A stretch of 64,000 nucleotides of DNA from JALYXI01 sp963716685 (GTDB lineage: Bacteria > Acidobacteriota > Terriglobia > Bryobacterales > Bryobacteraceae). Both the position numbers and the translations under genes were made by a program. Below, one piece after another: positions 53,329 through 62,808 of this stretch. Within the stretch, counting starts at the first letter, position 1. Each line of letters starts with the position of its first letter. Under the pieces are notes generated by a model. It ran no database searches. It saw nothing but the letters and a program-made list of their open reading frames with translations, and had not been told where the DNA came from. The DNA lies in assembly GCA_963716685.1 (NCBI GenBank), contig CAVQTR010000006.1, positions 248,001-312,000 of the forward strand, written 5' to 3'.

Positions 53329-54996
53329 CTAACTCGTCAGGTAATAGAAGTGGTAATACATGGAACCGCTCATGGCGACAATTCCGAGGACGAACGCAGC
53401 CGCCCAGCCCACGTACGCCAGCCGGCGTTTGCGGCGCACCAGGATATCGTTCTCAAGGAGCGGAATGCTGCTCAGAATCGGCAGATTGGTGTAAGCGCGG
53501 ACATCTTTCAGGTTCTTCAGCGAAGTGTCACGCACTTCCTTGATTCCGGCGAGCGCCACACCCAGACCGAGGCCGAGGCCCACGCCGATGCCGATGTACA
53601 GCAGCCGGTTGGGAGCCGTGGGCGATTCGGGGAGCGAGGCGGCATCCAGGACTTCCAGCTGTTCGCCGGCCTTGGCTTTGCCGACGTCGTCTGAGGTGGC
53701 GGCGGCTGTCCCGGCGCGCTGCAATTCCAGATAATGCGTCTGCGCCAGCTCATGCTCGCGCGATAACGCCACGAACTTCTGCTGATTGGCGGGCACCATC
53801 GCGATGCGGCTCTGGTAGACCGCGATGTTCTTGTTCACATCATCCAGATCCTTCATGAACTTCAGCTGCTCGGTAGCTTTGTTGCGCAGCTGCGTCTGGA
53901 TCATGTCGATGCCGCCCTGAATTTCGTTCAGACGCTCGACAGCAGCCGGATTCGTAATGGTCTTAGCGACGGGCTTGGGCTTGGCGGCTTCCACATCTTC
54001 CTTCGCCTGCAGCGCGTCGCGTTCCTGCTTCTTCACTTCCAGCTGCGTTTTCACGTCGCGGATGGTGGGGTGCTTCTCCGTGTAGCGCGCCTGCAGCTGC
54101 AACAGGTACGCCTCAAGCTCCGTCACTTCCTTGTTCAGCTGCGCGAGGCGCTCGTTATGAACTTTGGTGGTGGGCGATTCCTGCGTGCTGGTCACCATGC
54201 TCGAAAAGTTGTCGCGCGACGTTCGCAGCGTATTCAGATTGGTCTCGAGCGTGGTCTTTTCTTCGGCATTGCGCTGCAGCGCGTTGTTGATGGCTGAGTA
54301 TTGCTGCTGCAGACCGTTCAGCGCCTGCATGTTCACCTGCAGCTCTTCCGGCAGGTGTCCGGCGTTCTGCACACGGAACTGCGTCAGTTCGTTATCCAGG
54401 CGGGTGACTTCGGCCTTTGCGCGCGCGATCTCACCCGTCAGGAACTCGCTGGTCACTTTGCCCTGGTCCCGCTCGAGGTTGGTCATCGATTCCATGAAAC
54501 TGCTGGTCAGCGACTGCACCACGGCCTGCGCTTTGAAGCGGTTGTCGTAAGAAAACGAGATACTGAACGCCGACGCAGGCCGGTTACCCTGACCGGCCAA
54601 ACTGATCAGATTGATGCGAATGTCATTCTTCATCTTCTCGATGGCGTCTTCGAGAGTTCCGGCAGCCACTTCGCGCGGGTAGAGCTTCAGCGTGGGGTTT
54701 TGAATCAGCTGAGATAGATTGGTGCGGCTGGTGATCTGCTGCTGCATCTGAGCGATGCGTTCATTCATCTGCTGCGTGACAGTGGAACGTACAAGATCAT
54801 TCGAGATCTGCGCCGGCGAGATGCGCATCACGGCCGTCGAAACGTAGGTATTCGGAACTACGAACGCCGCTACGCAGGAGAGCACCAGGCCCGCGAAAAG
54901 CGGTCCAAGTATCCAGCTGGTGTGGCGGCGGCCGATGTCGATGTAATCCTCAACATCCAGGGCGCGCCGGGAGATGCTTGTGTACGAAGGGTTCAT
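53329..54996 (-). CDS. Wzz/GNVR-type polysaccharide chain-length/export protein
   Basis: 555 residues. One membrane helix (about 30-50) follows a short cytoplasmic start, and two more lie near the C-terminus (about 471-491 and 525-550). Between them is a long periplasmic coiled-coil (EIARAKAEVTRLDNELTQF and EVKKQERDALQAKEDVEA). The EVLDAASLPESPTAPNRLL segment before the last helices matches the GNVR/Pro-rich end of Wzz proteins, which set the length of surface polysaccharides and pair with BY-kinases. It follows the Wza-like gene by 12 bases. No glycosyltransferase genes are in the window. Confidence 0.9.
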   Translation of the reverse strand: MNPSYTSISRRALDVEDYIDIGRRHTSWILGPLFAGLVLSCVAAFVVPNTYVSTAVMRISPAQISNDLVRSTVTQQMNERIAQMQQQITSRTNLSQLIQNPTLKLYPREVAAGTLEDAIEKMKNDIRINLISLAGQGNRPASAFSISFSYDNRFKAQAVVQSLTSSFMESMTNLERDQGKVTSEFLTGEIARAKAEVTRLDNELTQFRVQNAGHLPEELQVNMQALNGLQQQYSAINNALQRNAEEKTTLETNLNTLRTSRDNFSSMVTSTQESPTTKVHNERLAQLNKEVTELEAYLLQLQARYTEKHPTIRDVKTQLEVKKQERDALQAKEDVEAAKPKPVAKTITNPAAVERLNEIQGGIDMIQTQLRNKATEQLKFMKDLDDVNKNIAVYQSRIAMVPANQQKFVALSREHELAQTHYLELQRAGTAAATSDDVGKAKAGEQLEVLDAASLPESPTAPNRLLYIGIGVGLGLGLGVALAGIKEVRDTSLKNLKDVRAYTNLPILSSIPLLENDILVRRKRRLAYVGWAAAFVLGIVAMSGSMYYHFYYLTS

Positions 54997-55008
54997 GGAA
55001 TGCTGCCT

Positions 55009-55647
55009 TTATTCGGGCACAAAGATCTGATCGCCGTTCTGGACCAGAATGTTCTGCTCCATATGTTTTCCCCGGCTCACGTCTTTGTAGTTAAAGTTTA
55101 GTTTCTTCGTGGTCCCGTCCGGCAGTGTGCGAAGGATATATATCTTCTTCGTATTGGAGAATTCCTTGAAGCCTCCGCCGTTGACCAGAGCTTCCAGCAT
55201 GGTGGTGGGGCCGGTCAGCGGGAAGGTGCCGGTCCGGTTGACGCCGCCCTGAATCAGATATTTGCGGCTGCGGACGGTGAGCACCTGAACGCTCACGTCC
55301 GGGTTGTTCCGGTAGACCTTGAACTGTTTCGCCAGTTCCGCCTCGAGTTGCACCGGAGTCAGGCCGGCGGCTTTCACCTCGTGGATCAGCTGCAGCGAAA
55401 TCATCCCGTCCGGACCAACGGTCACCGGACCGGAGAGTCCCGGCTCGTCCCAGACCCGAACCGCCAGAACGTCTTCCGGGCCAATCACAAAAGCCGACCT
55501 CTCATCGGCGGGCGGTTTGGTGCGCGGAGCGCTCTTCTCGGAAGCATCCCGCGGACCTCCCGCGGAAGGGGCGCCGGTCTGAGCCGCGGCCGAAACGAAA
55601 GAGCTCCACACGGCAATAGAAAGGAAGAAAAACGTAGTTCGCTGCAT
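55009..55647 (-). CDS. Polysaccharide export outer-membrane protein (Wza-like)
   Basis: 212 residues from the ATG at 55647. A signal peptide (MQRTTFFFLSIAVWSSFVSAAA) precedes the Poly_export domain (IGPEDVLAVRVWDEPGLSG, with the GPDGMISLQLIHEVKA block). A SLBB-type domain follows (KYLIQGGVNRTGTFPL). Wza forms the outer-membrane channel through which capsule or exopolysaccharide leaves. The protein is shorter than E. coli Wza and lacks an obvious lipobox cysteine. A TTG at 55662 is an alternative start. It begins the Wza-Wzz-kinase series. Confidence 0.86.
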   Translation of the reverse strand: MQRTTFFFLSIAVWSSFVSAAAQTGAPSAGGPRDASEKSAPRTKPPADERSAFVIGPEDVLAVRVWDEPGLSGPVTVGPDGMISLQLIHEVKAAGLTPVQLEAELAKQFKVYRNNPDVSVQVLTVRSRKYLIQGGVNRTGTFPLTGPTTMLEALVNGGGFKEFSNTKKIYILRTLPDGTTKKLNFNYKDVSRGKHMEQNILVQNGDQIFVPE

Positions 55648-55805
55648 TCGAGGCGGCTTCAATTCAGGTAATCGTCATTTTGCCGAAAAACATGAATGTG
55701 TGTGAGACAATCCTGCTTATCGTATCGGCCTTGAGTCACTATATTAACAGGCGTGGTTCGTCCCGAACGCACGGGCGTTAGGAATCAGACTAATTCTTCT
55801 TATTC

Positions 55806-56222
55806 ATGAGCACTACGTACTATTTGGCCAAAACCGATCCCGAGACCTATTCTATCGACCAAATGGAACGGGAGGGCGTCACGGTGTGGGACGGGGTGCG
55901 CAATGCGCAGGCGCTGCGCGCCATCCGCGCCATGCACAAGGGTGATCGCGTGTTCGTGTATCACAGCATGAACGACGCGGCGGTCGTCGGGCTGGCCAAA
56001 GTGACCTCGGAGCCGAGGAACGATCCCAAAGACGCGAAGCTCGCCGTGGTGGATCTCGAATTCGTTCAGCGCCTCGACCCGCCCGCCACCCTGCGTGAGA
56101 TCAAGGAGACGCACCAGTTTGAGGACTGGGCCCTGGTTCGCCAGAGCCGGCTTTCCACTATGGAAGCGCCGGAAAATTTCGTGAAATGGATGCGGGATCG
56201 GTATCCGAAAGCCCGCATTTAA
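55806..56222 (+). CDS. EVE domain protein
   Basis: 138 residues. YYLAKTDPETYSIDQMEREGVTVWDGVRNAQALRAIRAMHKGDRVFVYHS matches the opening of the EVE/thymocyte nuclear protein family, a fold related to PUA domains. LREIKETHQFEDWALVRQSRLSTMEAPENF is the conserved C-terminal block. EVE domains bind modified bases in DNA, for example methylated or hydroxymethylated cytosine, and sometimes guide restriction enzymes. No nuclease is next to it, so it may be a stand-alone sensor. It is monocistronic. Confidence 0.9.
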   Translation: MSTTYYLAKTDPETYSIDQMEREGVTVWDGVRNAQALRAIRAMHKGDRVFVYHSMNDAAVVGLAKVTSEPRNDPKDAKLAVVDLEFVQRLDPPATLREIKETHQFEDWALVRQSRLSTMEAPENFVKWMRDRYPKARI

Positions 56223-56338
56223 GATGGATTTCCGGATTCCTATGGATACCGGAAGCCGCGGTTTACGGAAATGCGGAGATTTGCCGGCTTGCCCCCGGTA
56301 AGCTGCTGTAAACAAATGCGGATGCCGTTGTAGTAGGC

Positions 56339-56354
56339 TGGCAGTTGAACTGCT
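56339..56354 (+). promoter_or_regulatory. Candidate sigma54 promoter upstream of the kinase/regulator pair
   Basis: TGGCAG followed by ten bases counted from the GG and then GC reproduces the GG-N10-GC spacing of sigma54 -24/-12 promoters; the -12 half is CTGCT instead of TTGCA. It lies 31 bases before the kinase ATG. The downstream regulator is itself a sigma54 activator, so autoregulation is possible. Inferred from one match. Confidence 0.35.
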
Positions 56355-56385
56355 GTTCACTACCCATCGGTGGCTGTGTGCCTAA

Positions 56386-59328
56386 ATGCTTCAGGAGTTG
56401 AAATTTCAGGTCTCCACGGCGGTGCTGACGGTGATTACGATCGCCGCCATCATCGCCGCGGCAGTGAATTTTCAACAGATTCACCGGTTCCGGCTGGCGG
56501 ACGACGGAGTCACCTGGATCGACTCCCGAACCGACTTCGCTGCTCCCACTCCCGCGCACTCCGTTAACGCGGTCAGTGCCTATCGCATCACCCGGGGCGG
56601 AGGCGCCGAGAAAGCCGGCCTCCACCCCGGCGACGTGCTGGTCCGGATCAACTCCGCCCCTGTTGCAAAGGCTTTGGATGTCCCGCGCATTCTGGCGGGC
56701 GTGGGCTCCTGGACGACGCAGAACTATGTCGTGCGCCGAAACGGCGTCGAGTTCACCGCCAAAGTCATCGTGGGCGAGGCCGCGCACGATTCGGCGGTCG
56801 ATTTTCAGTATTTGGTGGGGTCGGCCTATCTCGCCATCGGGCTCTTTGTATATTTTCGCCGCGGCAGCGCGCAAAAGGCGCGGCACTTCTTCCTGTTCTG
56901 CCTGGTCTCCTTCATCTTTTCCTGCTTTCACTACACCGGCAAGCTCAACAACTTCGACAAGATCATCTACTGGGGAAATCTGATCGCCGGGTGGCTGGCG
57001 CCCACGCTTTTCCTCCATTTCTGCCTGACATTCCCGGAACGCCGCCGCTGGTTCCGGCCCCTGCTGCACGGTCCGCTGCTCTATCTGCCGGGAATCCTGT
57101 TCACGGTGGCCTTTATCGGCATCACCTCGGGCTACGGTGCGAATCAACCTGCCGCTGGTCCAGATCAACTGGTATCTCGACCGGTTGTGGATGGCGCTGC
57201 TCACCGCGCTTTACCTGGTCAGCGGACTGACGCTCGCGCTGGAGTACCGTCGCACGGAAGATCCCATTCTTCGGCTGCAGCTGAAGTGGCTGCGCAACGG
57301 CACCTTCTGTGGCCTGCTGCCCTTCGCGCTCTTCTACGCCACTGCCCTACATTTTGGGCGGCACTGCCCGGACACATACATGCGGATGACGGTGCTCTCG
57401 CTGCCGTTGATTCCGCTCACCCTGGCCTACGCCATTGTGCGTTACCGGCTGATGGATGTCGACGTCATCTTCCGGCGCGGCTACGCCTATACGCTCGCCA
57501 CTCTCTGCATCCTGGCCGCGTTTTACGCCATCGTTTTCGGTCTCGGCAGCCTGGTTCAGAAGAACATCAAGGATCTGGGCAACGCCGGGCTGGTAGGGGT
57601 CATGCTGCTCACCGCGTTTCTGTTCCAGCCGCTGCGGAACTGGATGCAGGAGCGCCTCGACCGCTACTTTTACCGGGAACGCTAGGATTACCGGCTCACC
57701 CTGCATGGAATTCGCCCGCGAGCTGAACAGCGAAGTGGATCTGGACAAGATGCTGGCGAGTCTGCGGCGAGCGGCTGATGCAAACTCTTTCGATCCGGCA
57801 GATCGGCTTCTTCATGGCGGATGCTCCCGGCGGAGGATACCGTTTGCGCAGGCTGATGGCCGCTGGGCGGCAAGCGCGTGCCCGACAGCGGTTCGCTGGA
57901 CCTGAGCTTCCTCGAGTGGGAACGCGCGACGCCTTACTTTTTCTTCGAGCGCACGCGTTACCGTCTGGATGCCCTGGCCCAGTCCTGGCCGGCCAGCGTC
58001 CGGCAAACCATCTCCGACCTGGATCTCACCTATTACCTGCCCTGCATGCGTGCGCGGGCGGACCATCTCATTTATTGGCGTGAGCCGCACCGAAAACGGC
58101 GATTTCCTTTCGAGCGACGATCTGGAACTCCTGATGACGCTCTCCGGTTACGTCGGCATCGCCATGGAGAATGCCACTCTCTACCAATCTCTGCAGCGCA
58201 AGGTAGAGGATTACGAGCGGCTGAAGGAGTTCAGCGAGAATATCGTGGAATCCATCAACGTCGGCATCCTCGCCGCGGATCTGGCGGACCGCGTCGAAAG
58301 CTGGAACACCCAGATGGAGCAGCTGACCGGCGTGCCGCGCGAGCAGTGCGCTGGGCCAGCGCCTGACGGATCTGCTGCCCGGCGCGTTAATGGAACAGCT
58401 GGAGCGAACCCGCGGCGATGAAGGCATCCATCACCTCTACAAAGTCGTTCTGCCCTACAACCGCCGCGCGGATAATCGCGAGGCCGTAGTCAACGTCGCC
58501 ATCACTCCGCTGGTCTCCCGCGACATGGAACAGATTGGCCGGCTGGTGATCTTCGACGACATCACCGAGCGCTCGGAGCTGGAACGCCGCCTGGTGCAGG
58601 CGGATAAGCTGAGCAGCATCGGCCTGCTGGCGGCGGGAGTCGCGCATGAAGTAAACACACCGCTCGCGGTGATTTCCACCTACGCGCAGATGCTGGCAAA
58701 ACAGGTGGCCGACGACGAGCAGAAATCGCGCATGCTGGATAAGATCGCGAAGCAGACCTTCCGCGCGAGCGAGATCGTGAACTCATTGCTGAACTTCTCG
58801 CGCACGGCTTCCACAGAAGTGGCGGAGATCAATCTTAACCGGGTGGTGCAGGAAACTCTTTCGCTTCTGGACCACCCGCTTAAAACAGCCGGCATCCGTG
58901 TCGAAACCAGGTTCGACTCCGCGCTGCCGGCCATCGAGGGCAGCTTCGGCAAGCTGCAGCAGGTGTTTACGAATTTGATCCTGAACGCGCGCGACGCCAT
59001 GGAACCCGGCGGCGTGCTTCGCATCCTCACCGAACACGATGGCGCGACGGTGCGCGTGGACGTGGCCGATACCGGACACGGCATCGCGCCGGAGCACCTG
59101 GCCCGCATCTACGATCCGTTTTTCACCACCAAGGCCGCGCGCAAGGGCACCGGTCTCGGGCTCTCCGTCACTTACGGCATCATGCAGGAACACGGAGGCA
59201 CCATTGAAGTGTTCCCGAACGCCGGCGGCGGATCGCGCTTCCATATCGAACTGCCGGTATCCAAGAGGTTGGGGGTTCGGGCGGAGCGGCGGCCGCAGCC
59301 CGGTCTCGCGGCCGAAGCGGTGACATAA
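56386..59328 (+). CDS. PDZ-containing membrane histidine kinase, interrupted by about six insertions and one stop
   Basis: A first helix (about 10-28) leads to a PDZ domain (EKAGLHPGDVLVRINSAPV). Around nine more membrane helices follow, then a GAF-like domain (IGVSRTENGDFLSSDDLELL), a PAS region (NVGILAADLADRVESWN), a HisKA box with HEVNTPL (His near 58644) and an HATPase domain (NLILNARDAME and TGLGLSVTYGIMQEHGG). The frame breaks near 57137, 57704, 57771, 57866, 58049 and 58347 through extra bases, and a TAG replaces a Tyr codon at 57683-57685. Removing six bases gives 979 codons. The regulator gene follows by seven bases. The signal sensed is unknown. Confidence 0.8.
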
Positions 59329-59335
59329 CAACAGA

Positions 59336-60770
59336 ATGGTTGACGCAAATGGCAAAGGCCGGATTCTTGTCATCGATGACGAATCCGAGATCGGGAAGGG
59401 CTCGAGCTTCTCCTCACCTCCGAAGGGTATTCGGTGGATCTGGCGCAAAACGCCACCGAAGGAGAACAACGGCTCGGTTCGAAGCTGTACGATCTGGTGC
59501 TGCTTGATCTGATGATGCCGGACAAATCCGGCATGGAAGTTCTGCGCGACATGCGCGTGAGCGATACCGATACGCCGGTATTCATGATCACCGCGTATGG
59601 CAGCGTGGAGGGCGCGGTGCGCGCGCTGAAGCTGGGCGCGAACGATTATTTCCCGAAACCCTGGGACAACGAAAAGCTGCTGGTGGAGATCGAACGCATG
59701 ATCGCCGGGCAGCGGCTCTCGCATGAAAACACCCAGCTGAAACGGGCGCTGAAGCAGCGTTACAACTTTCCGAATATCGTCGGCAAGAGTGAGCGCATGC
59801 TGCGCCTCATGGATATGGTGGAGCAGGTAGCCGCCAGCCGCTCTACCATCCTGGTGACCGGCGAAACGGGCACCGGCAAGGAACTGATTGCGAAAGCCAT
59901 TCACACCAGCTCGCCGCGCGGCGGAGTATCCGTTCGTCGCGGTGAACAGCGGCTCGCTGCCTTCCGATCTGCTGGAATCCACCTTGTTCGGGCATGTGCG
60001 CGGTGCGTTCACCAGCGCCACCCACACCAAAAAAGGGTCATTCGAGGTGGCGCACAAGGGCACCATCTTCTTCGACGAAATCGGCACCGTCAGCCCGGAG
60101 ACCCAGGCAAAGCTGCTGCGCGTCATTCAGGAGCGCGAATTCACCCCGCTCGGCTCTACCGAGACGGTCAAGGTGGACGTCCGCATTCTGGCCGCGACGA
60201 ATGCCGACCTGCGCAAGATGGTGGACGAAGGAAGGTTCCGCGAGGATTTGTATTACCGGCTCAACGTGATCAACATCGCGCTGCCGCCGCTGCGCGACCG
60301 CAAGGAAGATATCCCGTTGCTGGTGGATTTCTTTTTCACCAAATATTGCCGCGAGAACGAGAAGTTCCTCGACGCCTCCGGCAAGAGCGTGCTGCAGTTT
60401 CGCGCCCGATGCCATGCAGGTGCTGATGGACCATAACTGGCCGGGCAACGTGCGCGAACTGGAGAACGCCGTGGAGCGCGCGGTGGTACTGGCGAGCGAG
60501 CCCTTAGTGCCGCTCGACGTCTTCCCCGAGCACCTGCTGCAGGCCAACGGCATCCGCTTGCGGCGCAGCGAAAGCGAGCCGCTCCCGATGGATGCGTCAC
60601 TCTTCGAGATTGTTGCCGATTTCGAGCGGCGCATCATCATGGAGCGGCTGGAGCACGCGAACTGGAGCCAGACGGAAGCCGCCGACAACCTGCACGTGCC
60701 CCTTTCGACGCTCAACCAAAAGATTAAGCGCCTGAACATCGAAATCAAGCGCAAAGGCGAAACGCGCTAG
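59336..60770 (+). CDS. NtrC-type sigma54 response regulator, interrupted by three indels
   Basis: Receiver domain (ILVIDDESEI; DLVLLDLMMPDKSG with the phospho-acceptor Asp; a Lys in FPKPWD), AAA+ domain (VTGETGTGKELIAKAIH, FFDEIG, GRFREDLYYRLNV, NWPGNVRELENAVERAV) and a Fis-type helix-turn-helix end (ANWSQTEAADNLHVPLSTLNQKIK). The sigma54-contact loop reads GAFTSA instead of GAFTGA. A C is missing near 59392, and extra bases lie near 59920 and 60401; the net count restores 478 codons. It probably receives phosphate from the preceding kinase. Targets cannot be seen except the candidate promoter upstream of the kinase. Confidence 0.84.
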
Positions 60771-60773
60771 GTC

Positions 60774-61175
60774 TTAGCGGTTCCAGCGGTCATGGTGCTC
60801 GCGGTAATCGCGCAGGCGGTTCAGGTCGTCGCTCAGCACATCGCGGTCCCGCCGCGAAAGGCGCTCGTCGTTCGAGGACTTCACCAGCGAATCGATGACA
60901 TCGTTCAGCTCGTGCTCGTCATAGCGGCCGTGTTCCAGCTTGGCCTGCAGTTCCACCAGCTCCTGCTTGGTTCGATCGAGGCGCGTACGCTCTTTGCCGC
61001 TGGCCCAGGCAGCGCTTCCGATGTGGTCCAGATCGGACCGCACATGCTCAAACACACGGCCGCGCCACTGTTCGCCCCGAAACCGCTCGTCGCGCTGGTG
61101 ATACCAGTCCTGTCCAATCGCGCTGGTGGCCAGACAAGCCAGCGCAATCAATCCGGTTTTGTGAATTCGCGTCAT
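60774..61175 (-). CDS. Small secreted helical protein
   Basis: 133 residues from the ATG at 61175, which has a GGGGGTG ribosome site and opens a signal peptide (MTRIHKTGLIALACLATSAIGQ). The rest is highly charged and helical (LDRTKQELVELQAKLEHGRYDEHELNDVIDSLV) with Arg/His/Asp-rich ends. I do not recognise a family. Similar short charged exported proteins occur beside signalling genes in Acidobacteria. It is convergent with the response regulator gene, four bases apart. In-frame upstream codons to 61214 would lengthen it but spoil the signal peptide. Confidence 0.65.
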   Translation of the reverse strand: MTRIHKTGLIALACLATSAIGQDWYHQRDERFRGEQWRGRVFEHVRSDLDHIGSAAWASGKERTRLDRTKQELVELQAKLEHGRYDEHELNDVIDSLVKSSNDERLSRRDRDVLSDDLNRLRDYREHHDRWNR

Positions 61176-61220
61176 GGTGAAAACACCCCCTGAAAATATT
61201 ATGAAACACAACACCGGGAA

Positions 61221-61547
61221 CTAGACAAACACATCCACGCCCAGATGCTCGCTGATCACCTTTGACATCACTGTCTGCAGCGAGTCACCCGTCTCCGGAA
61301 ACACGAACGTCTGGGTTTCGTCATCCCACAGCAGCTTGAAGCTGCGCGAAAGCGCCGAAATCCAGATCTGCTGCACCGGCGCGTTCGGGCTGACGATAAA
61401 CTTCCCCGGCGGCTCCTCGAACTCCACTGCGAGCGCGCCGGACTGGAAATCGACATCGAAGCCGTAGTTTTCCCCCGCGACAATCAGCGCGGCATTCAGA
61501 TCTTCCAGCGCATCATCGGCGCGTTTTTGAAATAGTTGTGAATCCAT
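61221..61547 (-). CDS. cyaY: Iron donor protein CyaY (frataxin)
   Basis: 108 residues from the ATG at 61547. An acidic N-terminal helix (MDSQLFQKRADDALEDLNAAL) leads the frataxin fold, with FDVDFQSGALAVEF, GKFIVSPNAPVQQIWISALSRSFKLLWD and a C-terminal TVMSKVISEHLGVDV helix. The helix acidic ridge binds Fe2+ and the conserved Trp block identifies the family. CyaY regulates iron-sulfur cluster assembly. The window contains no isc or suf genes. It starts six bases after the NRAMP stop on the same strand, so iron or other metal handling may be linked. The frame remains open for about 170 codons upstream, but that is antisense-like noise. Confidence 0.85.
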   Translation of the reverse strand: MDSQLFQKRADDALEDLNAALIVAGENYGFDVDFQSGALAVEFEEPPGKFIVSPNAPVQQIWISALSRSFKLLWDDETQTFVFPETGDSLQTVMSKVISEHLGVDVFV

Positions 61548-61552
61548 GTTGG

Positions 61553-62806
61553 TTACCCGGCGAAAAACTGGCGAACGCTGATTCCGAGGAAGGCGAGGGT
61601 TAGGCCGATCATGATGACCACCGTGGACCAGCCAAATACGTTGTACGTCCCCGAACTTACCCATTCTTTCATGAGGCTCCGCTTGTTTATCAGCAGGATC
61701 ATAAAGATGAGCACGAACGGCAGCAGCATGCCGTTCAACACCTGCGACAGCAGAATCATGCGGTACAGCGGGAAGCCGGGAATCAACACCACGCCCGCGC
61801 CCAGCGCAATCAGCAGCGTATACAGCCAGTAGAAAATCGGCGCCTCGCGAAAAGTCTTGTTCACCCCGGATTCGAAGCCCAGGCCTTCGCACACCGAATA
61901 GGCGGTCGAAAGCGGCAGAATGCAGGCGGCGAATACCGACGCGTTCAGCAGACCGGCCGCGAACAGCAGCACCGCATACGTGCCGAAAGGGCGGAGCCCT
62001 TCTGCCGCCTGCGCGCCATTGTCCAGGTCGCGCGGATGCACAGACCAGATACCCCCCGCGCACGCCACAATGATGAAGAACGCAATCACCGACGTCATGA
62101 TGCAGCCGACGATCACTTCAATCCGCGATTCCGCGTAGTCCTTGGCCGTAATTCCCTTCTCGACCACAGCAGCCTGCAGATAGAACTGCATCCATGGCGC
62201 AATCGTGGTCCCTACCATCCCAATCACCATGGAGATGTAAGGCGCATTCAGCATCAGCACCGGCCGGAACGTATAGATCGCCGCTTCCTTCCAGTCCGGC
62301 TTCACCAAAAACCCGGAAACAATGTACGTAATGTAGATCACGCAGGCGAAGAGAAAGATCTTTTCCACGCTCTGGTAATTGCCCTTCACCGCAACGAACC
62401 AGACGATCACCGCTGCGATGGGCACGCTGATGTACTTGCTCACGTGGAACAGACCGAGCGAATCGGCAATGCCGGCGAACTCCGACATGATGTTAGTGAG
62501 ATTGAGCAGAACCAGCAGCGCCATCGTCAGGAACGTCACCCGCAGTCCGAACTCTTCGCGAATCAGATCCTGCAGGCCTTTCCCCGTTACAGCGCCCATG
62601 CGCGAACACATTTCCTGGGTCAGGATCAGCATCACCGTGATTGGCAGCAGCGTCCAGAGCGGCAGGTAGCCAAAGCGCGCTCCGGCCTGGGAGTACGTCA
62701 CAATTCCGCCCGCGTCGTTATCCACCACCGCGGTGATGAAGCCCGGCCCGATCACGGCGAAAAAAATCGCGATGTGGAAGCGCAGACGCCCGAAAATCCC
62801 GCCCAT
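61553..62806 (-). CDS. Non-canonical NRAMP-family divalent metal transporter
   Basis: 417 residues from the ATG at 62806 (MGGIFGRLRFHIAIFF), with about eleven helices. TM1 reads GPGFITAVVDNDAGGIVTYSQAG, where canonical MntH/NRAMP has DPGN: the aspartate is kept, Pro becomes Ala and Asn becomes Gly. TM6 reads GTTIAPWMQFYL where the canonical metal-binding MPH is expected: Met becomes Ala and His becomes Trp. These are the positions altered in NRAMP-related magnesium transporters, from memory. Mn2+/Fe2+ transport is therefore doubtful and Mg2+ is a candidate. The gene lies three bases after a PRC-barrel/MgtE_N/CBS gene. Confidence 0.85.
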   Translation of the reverse strand: MGGIFGRLRFHIAIFFAVIGPGFITAVVDNDAGGIVTYSQAGARFGYLPLWTLLPITVMLILTQEMCSRMGAVTGKGLQDLIREEFGLRVTFLTMALLVLLNLTNIMSEFAGIADSLGLFHVSKYISVPIAAVIVWFVAVKGNYQSVEKIFLFACVIYITYIVSGFLVKPDWKEAAIYTFRPVLMLNAPYISMVIGMVGTTIAPWMQFYLQAAVVEKGITAKDYAESRIEVIVGCIMTSVIAFFIIVACAGGIWSVHPRDLDNGAQAAEGLRPFGTYAVLLFAAGLLNASVFAACILPLSTAYSVCEGLGFESGVNKTFREAPIFYWLYTLLIALGAGVVLIPGFPLYRMILLSQVLNGMLLPFVLIFMILLINKRSLMKEWVSSGTYNVFGWSTVVIMIGLTLAFLGISVRQFFAG

Positions 62807-62808
62807 GT

